A DNA stretch of 64,000 nt from Roseospira goensis (GTDB lineage: Bacteria > Pseudomonadota > Alphaproteobacteria > Rhodospirillales > Rhodospirillaceae): positions 1-64,000 of the forward strand of contig NZ_JACIGI010000014.1 in NCBI RefSeq assembly GCF_014197795.1, given 5' to 3'. The translations under genes and the position numbers were made by a program. The notes beneath the pieces were generated by a model. That model searched no databases, was not told the origin of the DNA, and was given only the letters and a program-made list of their open reading frames with translations. Positions 52,601-60,865 of this stretch are shown here, piece after piece. Each line of letters starts with the position of its first letter. Position 1 is the stretch's first letter.

Positions 52601-54481
52601 ATGAGCGAGAGTTTCCGGATCGAGGAAGGCAAGCGCTATCTGCGCCTGCGCACGCCGCTGGGCAAGGATGCCATGATCCTGACCCGGCTGGACGGAGAGG
52701 AGGCCGTCTCCGACCTCTTCAGCGTCCAGTTCGAGATGATCTCGCCGTTGCGCGATCTCACCGGCAAGGACCTGCTGGGCAAGCGCATCACCGGCATCGT
52801 GCAGCGTCCGACCTCGGAGACGCCGCGCTACTTCTCGGGGCTGGTCACGCGCTTCGGCGCCGGGCCGATGTACTCCCGCAATTACCGCTACTACAACTGC
52901 GAGATCCGGCCGTGGCTGTGGTTCCTGACGCTGACGAGCGACTGCCGCATCTTTCAGGATAAGACGGCGATCGAAATTGTCGAGTCGATCTTTCAGGATT
53001 ACGGCTTCACCGATTATGACTTCGGTGGAGTCAAGACCCAGCCACCCGCGCGCAAGTACTGTGTCCAGTACCGTGAGACCGACTATGATTTTGTCACCCG
53101 CCTCCTGGCCGAGGAGGGGTTCTACTTCTATTTCAAGCACGAAGAGCAGGGCAACATGATGGTCGTCGCCGACAGCCCCTCCGGCTATGGCGACACCTTC
53201 GACGACCGGGTGCCGTTCCGCGCCCAACGCACCATGGTCGACATCATCACGCGCTGGGAGCCGATCGAGAGCGTCATCACCGGCCAATGGACCCAGCGGG
53301 ACTACGATTTCCTGCGCCCGTCCGCCGACCTGACGACCACCACGCGCACGGTCAAGACCATCAGCGGGCTCGACAAGTGGGAGATCTACGATTACCCGGG
53401 CCGCTACTACGACAAGGGCCGCGGCGATCCGCTGACGCGCAAGCGCATGGAGTTGACCGAACGCGACTTCGACGTGGTCGAGGGCGACAGCTTCTGCCCG
53501 GGCTTCTACGCCGGCGCCAAGTTCACGCTGACCACCCACGAGGTGGACGGCGAGCAGAACAGCCCGCACGCCATCACCCGGGTGATCCACCGCGGGCGGG
53601 ATTACACCCACATCTCCGGCCAGGCCGACCCGCCGGAGTACGAGAACGTCTTCACCTGCATCCCGGCCGACGTGGTGTTCCGGCCCGACCGGCCGCGCCA
53701 CAAGCCGGTGGTGATCGGCCCCCAGACCGCCGAGGTGGTCGGGCCGGCGGGCGAGGAGATCTACACCGACGAGCACGGCCGGGTGAAGGTGCAGTTCCAC
53801 TGGGACCGCGAGGGCCAGCGGAACGAGCGCAGCTCCTGCTGGGTGCGGGTCTCGCAGCTCTGGGCCGGGCGCCGCTGGGGCGGGATCTTCATCCCGCGTA
53901 TCGGCATGGAGGTGATCGTCGACTTCTTCGAGGGCGACGCCGACCGGCCCATCATCACCGGCTACGTCTACAACGGCGAGAACCCGGTGCCCTACGAACT
54001 GCCCGCGAACAAGACGCAGAGCGGCGTCAAGACCCGCAGCTCCAAGGGCGGCGGCGAGGCCAACTTCAACGAACTGCGCTTCGAGGACAAGAAGGGCGAG
54101 GAGCAGGTCTACGTCCACGCCGAGAAGAACATGGACCGGGTGGTGGAGAACGACGACACCCTCAATGTGGGGCGCGACCAGACCCTGACCATCCACCGCC
54201 ACCGCACCGAGACGGTGGAGACCGGCAACGAGTACGTCGAGATCAGCCAGGGCAACCACCGCACCCACGTCAAGCTCGGCAAGTCCGAGCACGAGGCGAT
54301 GCAGTCGATCGAGCTGCGGGTGGGGCAGACCTACATCAAGCTCGATCAGATGAGCATCACGCTGAAGTCCATGACCATCAACATCGACGCCGGCATGTCG
54401 CTGAACCTGCAGGCGCCGATGACCACCGTGAAGGGCACCGCCATCCTGACCCTCCAGGGCGGGCTGGTGAAGATCAACTGA
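52601..54481 (+). CDS. vgrG: T6SS spike protein VgrG (TssI)
   Basis: A 626-residue VgrG. The N-terminal gp27-like base is typical (YFSGLVTRFGAGPMYSRNYRYYNCEIRPWLWFLTLTSDCRIFQ, VQYRETDYDFVTRLLAEEGFYFYFKHEE). It is followed by the gp5-like OB domain (EIYTDEHGRVKVQFHWDREGQRNERSSCWVRVSQLWAGRRWGGIFIPRIGMEVIVDFFEGD) and a C-terminal beta-helix with repeated VENDDTLNVGRDQTLTIHRHRTETVE. It ends shortly after the helix without an effector extension, so it is a structural (non-evolved) VgrG. It trimerises as the tip of the Hcp tube. The gene after it may encode a VgrG-linked cargo or accessory protein. Confidence 0.95.
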   Translation: MSESFRIEEGKRYLRLRTPLGKDAMILTRLDGEEAVSDLFSVQFEMISPLRDLTGKDLLGKRITGIVQRPTSETPRYFSGLVTRFGAGPMYSRNYRYYNCEIRPWLWFLTLTSDCRIFQDKTAIEIVESIFQDYGFTDYDFGGVKTQPPARKYCVQYRETDYDFVTRLLAEEGFYFYFKHEEQGNMMVVADSPSGYGDTFDDRVPFRAQRTMVDIITRWEPIESVITGQWTQRDYDFLRPSADLTTTTRTVKTISGLDKWEIYDYPGRYYDKGRGDPLTRKRMELTERDFDVVEGDSFCPGFYAGAKFTLTTHEVDGEQNSPHAITRVIHRGRDYTHISGQADPPEYENVFTCIPADVVFRPDRPRHKPVVIGPQTAEVVGPAGEEIYTDEHGRVKVQFHWDREGQRNERSSCWVRVSQLWAGRRWGGIFIPRIGMEVIVDFFEGDADRPIITGYVYNGENPVPYELPANKTQSGVKTRSSKGGGEANFNELRFEDKKGEEQVYVHAEKNMDRVVENDDTLNVGRDQTLTIHRHRTETVETGNEYVEISQGNHRTHVKLGKSEHEAMQSIELRVGQTYIKLDQMSITLKSMTINIDAGMSLNLQAPMTTVKGTAILTLQGGLVKIN

Positions 54482-54546
54482 CGCCGTCCGTCGCGGCATC
54501 TGCGGCGGGGCACGATCGGGCGGACAGGCAGGCAGGGGCGCGCGCG

Positions 54547-55191
54547 ATGGCGGCTTCGGCGCGGGGAGAGGGGGCTCCGGCCCCGGCTCGCTGGAAGAAG
54601 ATCAAGGCGGCGCGGGCGGCCGACCTGGCGGTGCCGGGCGACGACGACGACACGCCGTTGCCGGAGGCCGCGGGCGACGACCCGCCGGAGGCCGTCGTGC
54701 TGCGGCTGGCGGGCGGCGGGCGCTTCCCGGATGCCGTCAAGGTGCTGGCCTATGCCCTGCCCAAGCGCGAGGCGGTGTGGTGGGCCTGCCTGGCGGCCCG
54801 TCACAGTCAGCAGACGGTGGGTGCCAGCGCGGCGGCGGTGGCCTGCGTCGAGGCCGCCGAGGCGTGGGTCTACAAGCCGGTCGAGGAGCGCCGGCAGGCC
54901 TGCTACCGCATCGTCGAGAGCAAGCGGCCCGATAATCCGGCGGCGCTGACCGCGCTGGCGGCGGCCTGGAGCGGCGGCAGCCTGGTGCCGCCGGACGCGC
55001 CCGACGAGGTGCCGGCGGTGCCGCCGGACGAATCCCTGACCGCCCGCACCGTCGCCAACGCGATCATCATGGCCGCCGTGATGCACGACCCGGCCCAGGC
55101 ACCGGCGCGGTTCCGGCGCTTCCTGGCGCAGGGCCGCGACATCGCCGAGGGCGGGACCGGTGCCATCGACGCCGCCGCCGCCCCGCCCTGA
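54547..55191 (+). CDS. T6SS-associated protein of unknown function (DUF6931-like)
   Basis: A 214-residue soluble protein. An acidic and Pro-rich N-terminal 50 residues precede a helical domain with GGRFPDAVKVLAYALPKREAVWWACLAARHS, ACVEAAEAWVYKPVEERRQACYRIVE and SLTARTVANAIIMAAVMHDPAQAPARFRRFLAQG. The block ALPKREAVWWAC is typical of a domain I associate with the DUF6931 family, seen next to T6SS genes in alphaproteobacteria; this is from memory, not a search. It is 65 bases after vgrG and the tagH start lies 40 bases after its stop. A role as adaptor for spike or cargo, or as an assembly factor, is possible. No signal peptide or membrane segment. Confidence 0.6.
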   Translation: MAASARGEGAPAPARWKKIKAARAADLAVPGDDDDTPLPEAAGDDPPEAVVLRLAGGGRFPDAVKVLAYALPKREAVWWACLAARHSQQTVGASAAAVACVEAAEAWVYKPVEERRQACYRIVESKRPDNPAALTALAAAWSGGSLVPPDAPDEVPAVPPDESLTARTVANAIIMAAVMHDPAQAPARFRRFLAQGRDIAEGGTGAIDAAAAPP

Positions 55192-55231
55192 CCCGGTCGC
55201 CGTGCCCCCCGCGCCGCACAAAGAGGCTCCC

Positions 55232-57004
55232 ATGTCCGCGATGCTCTCCCTGGAACTGGTCAGCAGCCCGCCCGGCGGCACCCCGCCGGGCCAGACCCGC
55301 GGGCTGGAAAGCGGCAGCCTGACCATCGGCCGCGGCCCCGACAACGACTGGATCCTGGCCGACCCGCAACGCCACCTGTCCAAGCAGCATTGCGAGATCG
55401 CCTTTACCGGGTCGGATTTCGTGCTCACCGACACCAGCACCAACGGTGTGTTCATCAACGGTGCGGTCGCCCCGGTCGGGCGCGGCAGCAGCGTGGTGCT
55501 GGCGCAAGGCGACGTGATGCGCCTCGGCGAGTACGAACTCCGGGCCGCCATCCAGGACGACGTCGAGCGGGTCGACGTGGTGGACTATGCCCGCGACGCC
55601 TCGCCGTGGCCGGAGTTCGAGGACCGCACCTACTACGGCGCCGGGTCGGGGCCGCAGGCCGGCGGCGCGCCCGGCGATCCGGCGGCCGGTCCGGGCGGCG
55701 GCGCCGGTGGCGGTCTGGGCGGCGGGGCGCCCGGCAGCCTGTCGCCGTTCGACGACGGCCCCGCCGACTGGAACGCCGAGCCGATCCGCCCGGCGAAGCG
55801 GGCGCAGCCCCCCGCGACGCCCTCGGATCACATCCCGGCCGAACACGACAGCATGCCCATGCAGCGGGTGATGCACCAGCCGGCGCCCAAGGTGCTGGAC
55901 GAGAGCTGGGACGACGACCTGGACGCCCTGCTGGGCGACGCGCCCTTGCAGCCGGGGCGGGCCGCGCCCGCGCCATCGGGTCCCCAGTCGCGTGTCGCCT
56001 CCGATGCCGCGACGGTGCCGCCGGCGGCCCCCGACGACCTCGATGCGCTGTTGGGCAGCGACCCCTTGGAAACGGGCGCGCCGGACGCTGCGGCGGACGC
56101 GCCGCCGGAGGGCGCGGGGGCACCGCGCGAAGGCACCGGAGAGGTGGGCGAGATCGACGACGACCTGGACGCCTTCCTGGGGGCCGCCCCGCTGGAGCCG
56201 CGCGGGCAGGCGCCGGGGGGGGGCGCCGCACCGCCGCCCGACGCGGCGCCGCCGGCCACGCCGCCCGGACCGGCGGACCGGCCCGATCCGTTCGCGGCGC
56301 CTGAAGAGCCGGCCCCCGCCCCGGCTGCGCCCGCCCCGGCCGCGCCCATGTCGAGCCCGCCCCGATCCGCGCCCACCCCGGCTGGGGAGACGGCCGGCGA
56401 TGTGGCCGGCCATGTGGCCGGCCATGCGGGGGCGCTGGTGGCGGCGTTCCTGAAGGGCGCCGGATTGTCGCGGCTGCCCGAGGGGACGTCTCCGGACGCG
56501 GTGTTCGAGACCGCCGGGGCGCTGCTGGCCGTCATGACCGACGGCGTGCGCGACCTGCTGGCGGCCCGCGCCACCCTGAAGAGCGAGATGCGCGCCGAAC
56601 AGACCATGATCCGGGCCAAGGGCAACAACGCGCTCAAGTTCTCGGTCGACGGCCGCGAGGCGCTGGAGCGCCTGCTGGCGCCGCCGGGACCGGCCTACCT
56701 GGACGGAAAGGCCGCCGCCGAGGAGGCGTTCCGCGACCTGCGCGGCCACGAGATGGCGACCATGGCCGGCTCCAGCGCGGCGATCCGCGCCGTGCTGTCC
56801 GCCTTCGATCCGACCGCCCTGGAGGCCAAGCTGGAGGACCGCCACGGGCTCGGGCGGCTGCTGGCGGGCGGGCGCAAGGCCCGACTCTGGGAGCTGTACG
56901 AGACGCACTACCGGGATCTGGCCGACGAGGCCGCGGACGACTTCGACAGCCGGTTCAATCGCGAGTTCAGGAAAGCCTATGAGACGCTCGTCAAAGACCT
57001 GTAG
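55232..57004 (+). CDS. tagH: T6SS FHA-domain protein TagH
   Basis: A 590-residue protein. The N-terminal FHA domain (residues about 5-105) has LTIGRGPDNDWILADPQRHLSKQHCEI, the phosphothreonine-binding GR...S...H pattern, and TDTSTNGVFING. A long Pro/Ala/Gly-rich linker carries three copies of DDLDALLG-type motifs at about residues 227, 268 and 309. The C-terminal 190 residues form the TagH/VasC type VI domain (SRLPEGTSPDAVFETAGALLAVMTDGVRDLLAARATLKSEMRAEQTMI, RLLAPPGPAYLDGKAAAEEAF). FHA proteins read Thr-phosphorylation by a PpkA kinase to switch the T6SS on; no kinase or phosphatase gene is in this window. Start at 55232 preferred. Confidence 0.9.
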   Translation: MSAMLSLELVSSPPGGTPPGQTRGLESGSLTIGRGPDNDWILADPQRHLSKQHCEIAFTGSDFVLTDTSTNGVFINGAVAPVGRGSSVVLAQGDVMRLGEYELRAAIQDDVERVDVVDYARDASPWPEFEDRTYYGAGSGPQAGGAPGDPAAGPGGGAGGGLGGGAPGSLSPFDDGPADWNAEPIRPAKRAQPPATPSDHIPAEHDSMPMQRVMHQPAPKVLDESWDDDLDALLGDAPLQPGRAAPAPSGPQSRVASDAATVPPAAPDDLDALLGSDPLETGAPDAAADAPPEGAGAPREGTGEVGEIDDDLDAFLGAAPLEPRGQAPGGGAAPPPDAAPPATPPGPADRPDPFAAPEEPAPAPAAPAPAAPMSSPPRSAPTPAGETAGDVAGHVAGHAGALVAAFLKGAGLSRLPEGTSPDAVFETAGALLAVMTDGVRDLLAARATLKSEMRAEQTMIRAKGNNALKFSVDGREALERLLAPPGPAYLDGKAAAEEAFRDLRGHEMATMAGSSAAIRAVLSAFDPTALEAKLEDRHGLGRLLAGGRKARLWELYETHYRDLADEAADDFDSRFNREFRKAYETLVKDL

Positions 57005-57123
57005 CTCGCTCCGGATCCGCCGTGTACAGTTTGGAACCATGGGCGGAACGACCCGTGCCGCGACGGATTGGGCCAGCAGGGGGACCGAGGCGGCGCTCGG
57101 CGGACGAACCGGGGTCCCGGATG

Positions 57124-57165
57124 CCGGACCCCCAACGCCGAACCCCCAACGCCGGACCCCCAACG
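57124..57165. repeat. 14-bp minisatellite between tagH and tssJ, 3 copies
   Basis: Three tandem 14-mers CCGRACCCCCAACG lie in the 263-base tagH-tssJ gap, the longest gap inside the operon after clpV-hcp. No gene is seen in it. Confidence 0.85.
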
Positions 57166-57267
57166 CCGGATCGGGACGCCCGGGTCAGCCTTGAATAATG
57201 GGTGGCCCCTCGACCGGGGCACACCGGATCAGGACCACCCTCCCGGGTCAACCTCAGGGGACGTGCC

Positions 57268-57828
57268 ATGACCCACGCACCGTCACACATCCCGCGCTCC
57301 GGCATCACGCGCCGGGCCGTCGTCGCCGGTGGCGTCGGCCTGCTGGTCGCCGGCCTGGGGGCCTGCGTCAGCACCCCGGCCCCGCGCGGACCGGCGCCGA
57401 TCTCCGTAAACTTGGCGCTGGTGGCCGACGATCAGGTCAACCCGAACCCGGCCGGGCGCGCGTCGCCGGTGCGGGTGACGGTGTTCTGGTTGCGCCAGGC
57501 GGCCGCCTTCCAGAACGCCGACTTCTTCGCGCTGGCCGACGATCCGGCGGCCGTGCTCGGCGACGACCTGGCCGGCAGCGAGACGCTGTTCGTGCGGCCG
57601 CAGAGCCAGCAGAGCCTGTCCGGCGGTACCCGGCCGGGGGTGGCCTATGTCGGCGTGGTGGCGGCCTACCGCGACCTCGACGGCGTGTCCTGGCGGGCGC
57701 TGGCCAGCCTGGCCCCGGGCCAGCGCAATGACCTGGTGGTGCAGCTCGGACGGTTCGGGGTCACCATCGCGCAGCGCGCCGTCACGGCGCGACGGCCGGA
57801 CGCGGCGGACGGACAGGGGGCGCGATGA
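57268..57828 (+). CDS. tssJ: T6SS outer-membrane lipoprotein TssJ
   Basis: A 186-residue lipoprotein. The signal has a twin-arginine-like start (SGITRRAVVAGGVGLLVAGLGAC) and a lipobox with the lipidated Cys at residue 33. The mature transthyretin-like fold shows the TssJ pattern: SVNLALVADDQVNPNPAGRASPVRVTVFWLRQAAAFQNADFFAL, then ETLFVRPQSQQSL and VGVVAAYRDLDGVSWRAL. It anchors TssM of the membrane complex to the outer membrane. ATG 57268 follows AGGGGACG. tssK starts 72 bases after its stop. Confidence 0.9.
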   Translation: MTHAPSHIPRSGITRRAVVAGGVGLLVAGLGACVSTPAPRGPAPISVNLALVADDQVNPNPAGRASPVRVTVFWLRQAAAFQNADFFALADDPAAVLGDDLAGSETLFVRPQSQQSLSGGTRPGVAYVGVVAAYRDLDGVSWRALASLAPGQRNDLVVQLGRFGVTIAQRAVTARRPDAADGQGAR

Positions 57829-57900
57829 CGGCGCGGCATCGGGGGGGCGGCGCCGGCACGGCGGCACCGGTGGGGATCGAGAGCAGGGGCGGGGGCGAAC

Positions 57901-59235
57901 ATGGGTTGGCGCAATAGGGTCGTCTGGTCGGAGGGCATGTTCCTGCGGGCGCAGCACTTCCAGCAGGCCGACCGGGCGCTGGAAGGGCTGATCCAGGACC
58001 GCACCGCCGACATGACGCCCTATCCCTGGGGCATCAGCGCGCTTGGCGTGGACGCCGAACTCCTGGAGACCGGCCGCTTCGCGGTGACCGAATGCCGCGG
58101 CGTGCTGCCCGACGGGACCCCCTTCGCGATCCCCGACGAGGCCGATCCGCCGCCGCCGCTGGAGGTGACCGACAAGGCGCGCGGCGCCGAGGTGTTCCTG
58201 ACCCTGCCGCTGCGCCGGCCGGGCCTGTCCGAGATGGCCATGGACAGCCGGGGCGAGGCCACGGCCCGCTTCATGGCGGCGGACTTCGAGGCCCTGGATA
58301 CCATCGCCGGGTCCGACGTCACCGCCGACGTGCAGGTGGCCCGCCAGCGCCTGCGCTACCGGCTGGAGGGGGAGGATCGCGCCGGCTACGCCTGTCTGGG
58401 GCTGGCGCGCATCGTGGAGGTGGACGCCAACGGCCGCGTCAAGCTGGATCCGGCCTACATCCCGCCCGCCCTGGTGTGCCGGGCCGCGCGGCCGCTGTTC
58501 GCGGTGCTGACCGAAATCCAGGGCCTGTTGCATCACCGCGGCGAGGCGCTGGCGGCGCGGCTGGCCCATTCCGGCACCAAGGGGGTGGCGGAGATCGCCG
58601 ACTTCCTGCTGTTGCAGGCCACCAACCGCTACGAGCCGCTGCTGGCGCACTGGGCGACCAGCGGCGAGGTGCATCCGGAACGCTTCTACGTCCTGTGCCT
58701 GGAGATGGCCGGCGAACTGGCCACCTTTGCCGCCCAGTCGCGGCGGCCGGCGCGCTTCCCGCCCTATCGGCACGAGGACCTGCAAGGCTCCTTCGATCCC
58801 GTCATCGCCGATCTGCGCCAGTCCCTGAGCGCGGTGCTGGAACAGACCGCGATCCAGCTCGACCTGCGCGCCACCAAGTCGGGCGTGCTGGTGTCGCCGA
58901 TCTCCGACCGCAGCCTGCTCAACCAGGCGGTGTTCGTGCTGGCGGTGCGCGCCGAGGTCTCCACCGAGGTGCTGCGCCGGCATTTCCCGCATCAGGTCAA
59001 GATCGGCCCGGTGGAGGACATCCGCCAGCTCGTGAACTCGGCGCTGCCCGGGATCGACGCCCGCCCGCTGGCCGTGGCGCCGCGCCAGATCCCGTACCAC
59101 GCCGATTTCGTCTACTTCGAGCTGGACAAGTCCGGCGAGTTCTGGCGCCGGCTGGCCACCTCGGGCGGCATCGGCATCCACATCGGGGGCGACTATCCGG
59201 GGGTCGAGATGGAGCTGTGGGCGATCCGGCAGTGA
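57901..59235 (+). CDS. tssK: T6SS baseplate protein TssK
   Basis: A 444-residue TssK. Family signatures are the N-terminal VVWSEGMFLRAQHFQQADRALEGLIQDRTADMTPYPWGI and GRFAVTECRGVLPDGTPFAIPDEADPPP. The mid-region KLDPAYIPPALVCRAARPLFAVLTEIQGLL and the C-terminal LSAVLEQTAIQLDLRATKSGVLV...EDIRQLVNSALPGIDARPLAVAPRQIPYHADFVYFELDKSGEFW are also present. TssK links the baseplate to the cytoplasmic parts of the TssL-TssM complex. Length is standard. It precedes tssL with a 59-base gap. Confidence 0.94.
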   Translation: MGWRNRVVWSEGMFLRAQHFQQADRALEGLIQDRTADMTPYPWGISALGVDAELLETGRFAVTECRGVLPDGTPFAIPDEADPPPPLEVTDKARGAEVFLTLPLRRPGLSEMAMDSRGEATARFMAADFEALDTIAGSDVTADVQVARQRLRYRLEGEDRAGYACLGLARIVEVDANGRVKLDPAYIPPALVCRAARPLFAVLTEIQGLLHHRGEALAARLAHSGTKGVAEIADFLLLQATNRYEPLLAHWATSGEVHPERFYVLCLEMAGELATFAAQSRRPARFPPYRHEDLQGSFDPVIADLRQSLSAVLEQTAIQLDLRATKSGVLVSPISDRSLLNQAVFVLAVRAEVSTEVLRRHFPHQVKIGPVEDIRQLVNSALPGIDARPLAVAPRQIPYHADFVYFELDKSGEFWRRLATSGGIGIHIGGDYPGVEMELWAIRQ

Positions 59236-59294
59236 CGGGGTCATGACGGGCCGGCCGCCGCGCGGCGGTGCAGGCAGGGGGAGGGCGGACGGCG

Positions 59295-60839
59295 ATGGCC
59301 GACGACGACAACAACGATCCGTTCAGCGAGCCGGGCGACATTGATCGCACCGTGATCCGGCCGACGCCGGGCCGGCGCCCCCCCGGGGGTGGCGGACCTG
59401 GCGGCGGACCTGGCGGCGGGCAGGGGCGCGCCGCGCCGCCGCCGCGCCAGCCCGCCCCGCCACCCCCACCGCCCGCCGCGGCGCGGGGGCCGTCGCCGTT
59501 CGAGGAACCGGAGCCCGCCGACGCCCCGGCGCGGCCGTCCCCGGGCGGCGCCCGGGCCGAACCGGGGCGCGGCGAGGGCGGACGCGCCACCGCCGGCGGC
59601 GGGGCGACCGCGGCGCCGGTCGGCGACATCGCCGAATCCCTCGCCGAACGCTCGCGCCACAACCCGATCGTGGCCGCCGCCGCGCCGCTGCTGAGCCTGA
59701 TCGCCCGCCTGCGTCTGGGCGGCACCCACCGCGATCCGGACGCGCTGCGCGACCGCGTCATGGACGAGTTCGAGAGCTTCAACCGGCGCCTGAAGACCAC
59801 CGACGTGCCCGAGGATCAGCATCGCACCGCCCATTACGTGCTGTCCGCCACCATGGACGACGTGGTGCTCAACACCCCCTGGGGGTCGGGCTCGATCTGG
59901 GCGCGCGAGGGCATGACCGTCTGCTTCCACGGCGAGGCCTACGGCGGCAAGCGGTTCTTCAACCTGCTCAAGCGCATGAGCGACAACCCGGGCCGCAACG
60001 GCCGGGTGCTGGAACTGATCTATCTGTGCCTGTCGCTGGGCTTCGAGGGCGAGATGCGGGTGCTGGACCGCGGCCGCAGCGAGCACCGCCGCACCCGCGA
60101 CGGCCTGTACCGGTTGCTGGCCGACATCCGCGGCGAACTGCCGGAGGACCTGTCGCCGCACTGGCGCGGCGTGACGGCGGGTCACCGGCCGGTCTCCTCG
60201 CTGATCCCGGTGTGGGTGATCGTCAGCGCCACCGCTGTTGCCCTGGTGTTGCTCTACCTGGGGTTCGCCTGGTGGCTGAACTCCGACAGCGATGATCTCT
60301 ACGCCGCCTTCGCCGGGCTGCCGCCGACCGGGGCCATCGTCATCGAACAGGTCACCCCGCCGCCGCCGCCACCGCCGGAGCCGCCGCCCGAGGTGGAAAC
60401 CCAGGTCGAGCGGGTGCGCGGCTTCCTGGAGCCGGAAATCGCGGAGGGCTTGGTCAACGTGCTGGAGAACGCCCAGGCGATCACCATCCGCCTGCGCGCG
60501 CGCGGCATGTTCGAGTCCGCCTCGGCCACCGTCAGCGAGCGGTTCAGCGAGGTCATCCGGCGCGTCGGGCTGGCGCTCAACGACGAGCCGGGCACGGTGG
60601 TGGTCGAGGGCCACACCGACTCGCTGCCCATCCGCACCGTGCGCTTCCCGTCCAACTTCGACCTGTCGCTGGCCCGCGCCGAGGCGGTGCGCGACCAGCT
60701 CAAGCCGCTGCTGACCGATCCGTCGCGCCTGACGGTGGAGGGCAAGGCGGCGACCGAGCCCATCGCCGACAACGGCACGCCGGAGGGCCGTGAGGCCAAC
60801 CGCCGCACCGACATCATCCTCATCAAGCAGGGCACCTGA
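59295..60839 (+). CDS. tssL: T6SS inner-membrane protein TssL with C-terminal OmpA domain
   Basis: A 514-residue DotU-type protein. The first 110 residues are a Gly/Pro/Arg-rich, probably disordered segment. The cytoplasmic DotU domain follows (NPIVAAAAPLLSLIARLRLG, EDQHRTAHYVLSATMDDVVLNTPWGSGSIWAREGMTVCFHGEAYGGKRFFNLL, ELIYLCLSLGFEGEMRVLDRGRSEHRRTRDGLYRLL). One membrane helix lies at about residues 303-325 (LIPVWVIVSATAVALVLLYLGFAWWL). A periplasmic linker (PPPPPPEPPPEVETQ) leads to an OmpA-like peptidoglycan-binding domain ending near residue 512 (VVVEGHTDSLPIR...ANRRTDIILIK). It is one of the three membrane-complex proteins and anchors it to the cell wall. Confidence 0.94.
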   Translation: MADDDNNDPFSEPGDIDRTVIRPTPGRRPPGGGGPGGGPGGGQGRAAPPPRQPAPPPPPPAAARGPSPFEEPEPADAPARPSPGGARAEPGRGEGGRATAGGGATAAPVGDIAESLAERSRHNPIVAAAAPLLSLIARLRLGGTHRDPDALRDRVMDEFESFNRRLKTTDVPEDQHRTAHYVLSATMDDVVLNTPWGSGSIWAREGMTVCFHGEAYGGKRFFNLLKRMSDNPGRNGRVLELIYLCLSLGFEGEMRVLDRGRSEHRRTRDGLYRLLADIRGELPEDLSPHWRGVTAGHRPVSSLIPVWVIVSATAVALVLLYLGFAWWLNSDSDDLYAAFAGLPPTGAIVIEQVTPPPPPPPEPPPEVETQVERVRGFLEPEIAEGLVNVLENAQAITIRLRARGMFESASATVSERFSEVIRRVGLALNDEPGTVVVEGHTDSLPIRTVRFPSNFDLSLARAEAVRDQLKPLLTDPSRLTVEGKAATEPIADNGTPEGREANRRTDIILIKQGT

Positions 60840-60865
60840 CCGGCCCTGCACCCCGACAGCGACGG

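Noticed and set aside
52601-54481. Evolved VgrG with effector domain
   Set aside because: The protein ends right after the beta-helix repeats with a normal length; no extra domain is present.
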